DNA from: Palsa-360 sp963710315
GTDB taxonomy: Bacteria; Acidobacteriota; Terriglobia; Acidiferrales; UBA7541
Direction: 5' to 3'
Length of the DNA: 64,000 nt
Assembly (NCBI GenBank): GCA_963710315.1
Contig: CAVPZW010000002.1
Span: 121,026-185,025, forward strand
Made by a program: the position numbers and the translations under genes. Positions within the stretch are counted from its first letter, which is position 1. Each line of letters starts with the position of its first letter. Below the pieces are notes generated by a model, which saw only the letters and a list, made by a program, of their open reading frames with translations, was not told the DNA's origin and ran no database searches. Positions 62,093-64,000 of the stretch are shown piece after piece.

Positions 62093-63268
62093 ATGCCAAT
62101 CATCGAAGCCATTCAGGCCGCTCTCCGCCAGCAAAAGATCGATGGTTGGCTCTTTTACGATATTCTCCATCGCGACCCCATTGCCTACCGCGTCCTGGGC
62201 CTGGAGCACGCCTTGGCCAAGCGCCGCTGGTTTTACATAATTCCGGCAAAAGGATCTCCGCGAAAACTGGTTCACCGAATTGAAGCTGGAACACTCGATT
62301 CGCTGCCGGGTAAAAAGATGCTCTACGCCGCGGCCGAAGAGCTGGAAAAGAATCTGAAGAGGCTGATTGGCCGCGCCAAAAAAGTCGCCATGCAATATTC
62401 GCCGAAGAATTCTATTCCATCCATTTCGCTGGTGGATGCGGGAACCGTCGAGCTGATTCGCGCGCAGGGTTGCAAGGTGGTCAGCTCCGCGGACCTCGTC
62501 CAGCAATTCGAGGCGGCGTGGACTCCCGAACAGCTCGACTCACATCGCGCTGCGGGCCGCGTGATCGACGAAATCACGCAAGAAGCTTTTGCGGAGGCGG
62601 CCCGGCGCGTCTCCGCCGAAGAATTGTTCACTGAATATGATCTGCAACAGTGGATCGTCGGCCAGTTTCGCGCCCATGGAGTGGTTTCCGACTCTCCGCC
62701 AATCGTAGCCGTTGGGCCGCATTCCGGGAACCCTCATTACGAGCCTCGATCCCAGGGTTCGTCCCCCATCCGGCGGGGAGATTTGCTGCTGCTGGACATC
62801 TGGGCGAAAACGCTCGCTCCGAACAGCGTCTACTATGACATTACTTGGACTGGTTTTTTGGGCCCCAAAGCGCCTCAAAAGATCGCAAAGGTATTCTCGG
62901 TCGTGCGCGACGCCCGCGATGCTGCCGTGCATTTCGTGCAGGAGAATGTGCGCGCAGGCCGTGCAATCGAGGGCTGGCAAGTAGATCGCGCGGCGCGCGA
63001 AGTCATCCGCAAGGCGGGATTCGCAAAATATTTCGTGCACCGCACCGGCCACAACATCGGGCAGGAAGTCCACGGCGCGGGCGCGAACATGGATAGCCTC
63101 GAAACACGAGACATTCGCCGTATCATCCCGCATACTTGCTTTTCAATCGAGCCTGGAATTTACTTGCCGGAATTTGGCATCCGTAGTGAAGTAGATGTGT
63201 TTGTGTCGGAAGGCAAAGCGGAAGTGACGGGTGCTGTGCAGACTGAAATTCTGGAGCTACTGTCTTGA
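62093..63268 (+). CDS. M24 family Xaa-Pro peptidase
   Basis: A 391-residue pita-bread metallopeptidase (PepP/PepQ type) that removes residues N-terminal to proline. The N-terminal creatinase-like domain is about residues 1-150. The dinuclear metal ligands are Asp in LLLLDIWAKTL and YYDITWTG, His in VHRTGHNIGQEVHG, and Glu in FSIEPGIYLPEFGIRSEVDV (two). The C-terminal stop overlaps the next gene's TTG start. Confidence 0.9.
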   Translation: MPIIEAIQAALRQQKIDGWLFYDILHRDPIAYRVLGLEHALAKRRWFYIIPAKGSPRKLVHRIEAGTLDSLPGKKMLYAAAEELEKNLKRLIGRAKKVAMQYSPKNSIPSISLVDAGTVELIRAQGCKVVSSADLVQQFEAAWTPEQLDSHRAAGRVIDEITQEAFAEAARRVSAEELFTEYDLQQWIVGQFRAHGVVSDSPPIVAVGPHSGNPHYEPRSQGSSPIRRGDLLLLDIWAKTLAPNSVYYDITWTGFLGPKAPQKIAKVFSVVRDARDAAVHFVQENVRAGRAIEGWQVDRAAREVIRKAGFAKYFVHRTGHNIGQEVHGAGANMDSLETRDIRRIIPHTCFSIEPGIYLPEFGIRSEVDVFVSEGKAEVTGAVQTEILELLS

Positions 63269-63693
63269 GCGAGAAGGCAACCAGCATGGGCGAAACGATG
63301 AGCAGGGACGCGGCCAAAGGTTCCCAGACAATGGGCGTCGCGGCCGCAATTGCAGGTTGGCTTGTTCCGGGCCTGGGACATCTTATTCTCCGGCGCTGGA
63401 GCAAAGCTGCAATCTATTTTCTGTGCGTTGGCGCACTGGCTTGTGCGGGCCTTGCAATGCGCGGAGGCGTGTTTGCCGCTGGCGCTGAAGACCTATTCGA
63501 CCGACTTGGATTTTTCGCGGATCTCGGCGCGGGCGCTATCTATTTTCTCGCGCACCAATTCCAAACCGCCGGTCCCGACGTCGCCCATGCCACGGGTGAC
63601 TACGGCACTCGATTGTTCGCGGCCGCCGGCATGCTCAACCTTCTGACGGTTCTCGAAGCCTACGATATCGGGCGAGGAGGCGAACCGAAATGA
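63265..63693 (+). CDS. Small membrane protein, unknown function
   Basis: A 142-residue protein with about three hydrophobic segments (MGVAAAIAGWLVPGLGHLIL, AIYFLCVGALACAGLAM, LFAAAGMLNLLTVLEAY). The first resembles the PGLGH helix of small membrane families such as TM2/DUF6677-like proteins. It is translated from TTG overlapping the peptidase stop and overlaps the next gene by 4 bp. No function is known. Confidence 0.7.
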   Translation: MSEKATSMGETMSRDAAKGSQTMGVAAAIAGWLVPGLGHLILRRWSKAAIYFLCVGALACAGLAMRGGVFAAGAEDLFDRLGFFADLGAGAIYFLAHQFQTAGPDVAHATGDYGTRLFAAAGMLNLLTVLEAYDIGRGGEPK

Positions 63694-63881
63694 ACATGGC
63701 CTTTGTCAGCCTCACCCATTTTATAGCACTCTTATTCTTCGCGATTGTAGTTTCCATAACCTTCGCATTTCTGTCCAAGAAGGGAATCGCCGAACGTCTG
63801 AAATACACCCTATGGGCATTTCTGGCCTTTCTGCTCGTCGCAGTCGGAATCGGATGGCTGATGTACCCATTCTCGCAATAG
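63690..63881 (+). CDS. 63-residue membrane protein
   Basis: It has two transmembrane segments (LTHFIALLFFAIVVSITFAF and LWAFLAFLLVAVGIGWLMY) around a charged turn (KKGIAERLK). Its ATGA overlap with the preceding gene marks it as the operon's end. No family is recognised. Confidence 0.65.
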   Translation: MNMAFVSLTHFIALLFFAIVVSITFAFLSKKGIAERLKYTLWAFLAFLLVAVGIGWLMYPFSQ

Positions 63882-63935
63882 CTCCTCGGAATTTGCGCGC
63901 CAGTAATCAGACGTATATCTCCTCGCCCATCTGAT

Positions 63936-63964
63936 TTGCCCCATACCTGTGACTTTGTTACACT
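63936..63964 (+). promoter_or_regulatory. Candidate promoter for the gene leaving the window
   Basis: TTGCCC (63936-63941) and TACACT (63959-63964) are 17 bp apart. The ATG at 63973 would lie only a few bases after the predicted start, giving a very short leader. Confidence 0.4.
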
Positions 63965-63972
63965 AAATTTCG

Positions 63973-64000
63973 ATGTCATCCATCATCAAAGACACTGCAC
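63973..64000 (+). CDS. Possible start of the next gene, truncated by the window
   Basis: An ATG followed by nine open codons (MSSIIKDTA) runs to the window end. No ribosome-binding site is evident, but a promoter-like pair precedes it. Too short to identify. Confidence 0.3.

Noticed and set aside
1..64000. tRNA, rRNA or riboswitch genes
   Set aside because: The gaps were read for cloverleaf-like or conserved rRNA sequence and for S-box-like leaders before the mtn genes; none was convincing.

Overview
The window looks like a chromosomal segment from an acidobacterium (Acidobacteriota). It is a GC-rich diderm: LpxD and an Oar-like TonB-dependent receptor (carboxypeptidase-regulatory domain plus barrel) imply an LPS-bearing outer membrane. 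GTG and TTG starts are common. Other genes fit this phylum: an octaheme quinol:cytochrome c reductase, an Abhydrolase_10 protein, and a decayed NHL-repeat protein. No rRNA, tRNA, CRISPR array or complete insertion sequence was seen.

Layout. 1-11 kb holds envelope and housekeeping genes: an LD-carboxypeptidase/mpl/M61 peptidase operon joined by ATGA overlaps, plsC, lpxD, murJ, xerD and a tRNA nucleotidyltransferase-like gene. 11-21 kb holds secreted and transport functions: an alpha/beta hydrolase, an SMP-30 lactonase-like protein, the TonB-dependent receptor and an NCS2 permease. 21-23.4 kb is a compact methionine-salvage operon, mtnB-mtnD-mtnC. 23.4-25.7 kb is an accessory island with a DUF262 (GmrSD-like) protein and the broken 5' end of a DUF1156-type DNA methylase. 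dnaE and accA follow.

31.9-51.9 kb is a respiratory supercluster: cytochrome c maturation (ccmE-F-H-I-like, an extra membrane protein, ccmA-B-C-D), ferrochelatase, a Rieske/split-cytochrome-b/octaheme complex, a cupredoxin lipoprotein, heme O and heme A synthases and a DUF420 protein. It holds much of what is needed to make heme, attach it to c-type cytochromes, oxidise quinol and supply heme A to a terminal oxidase. 52-64 kb holds a ferredoxin, an MHS-type transporter, a Tat-exported flavoprotein and amidase, a deleted NHL-protein remnant, an isocitrate dehydrogenase-like gene, and yggS/yggU/M24 peptidase/small membrane protein genes.

Two window-wide signals stand out. First, many intergenic gaps carry paired inverted palindromes headed by GTAG, GTGG or GGAG (REPIN-like) in several core-sequence families, plus a separate MITE family; one MITE copy has jumped into a REPIN-like element and left a 4-bp target duplication. 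Second, single-base frameshifts are concentrated between 27.9 and 35.1 kb (dnaE, accA, ccmF, ccmH), with one more at 56.4 kb. Because the repaired reading frames give normal family lengths, these are more likely consensus errors than gene decay.
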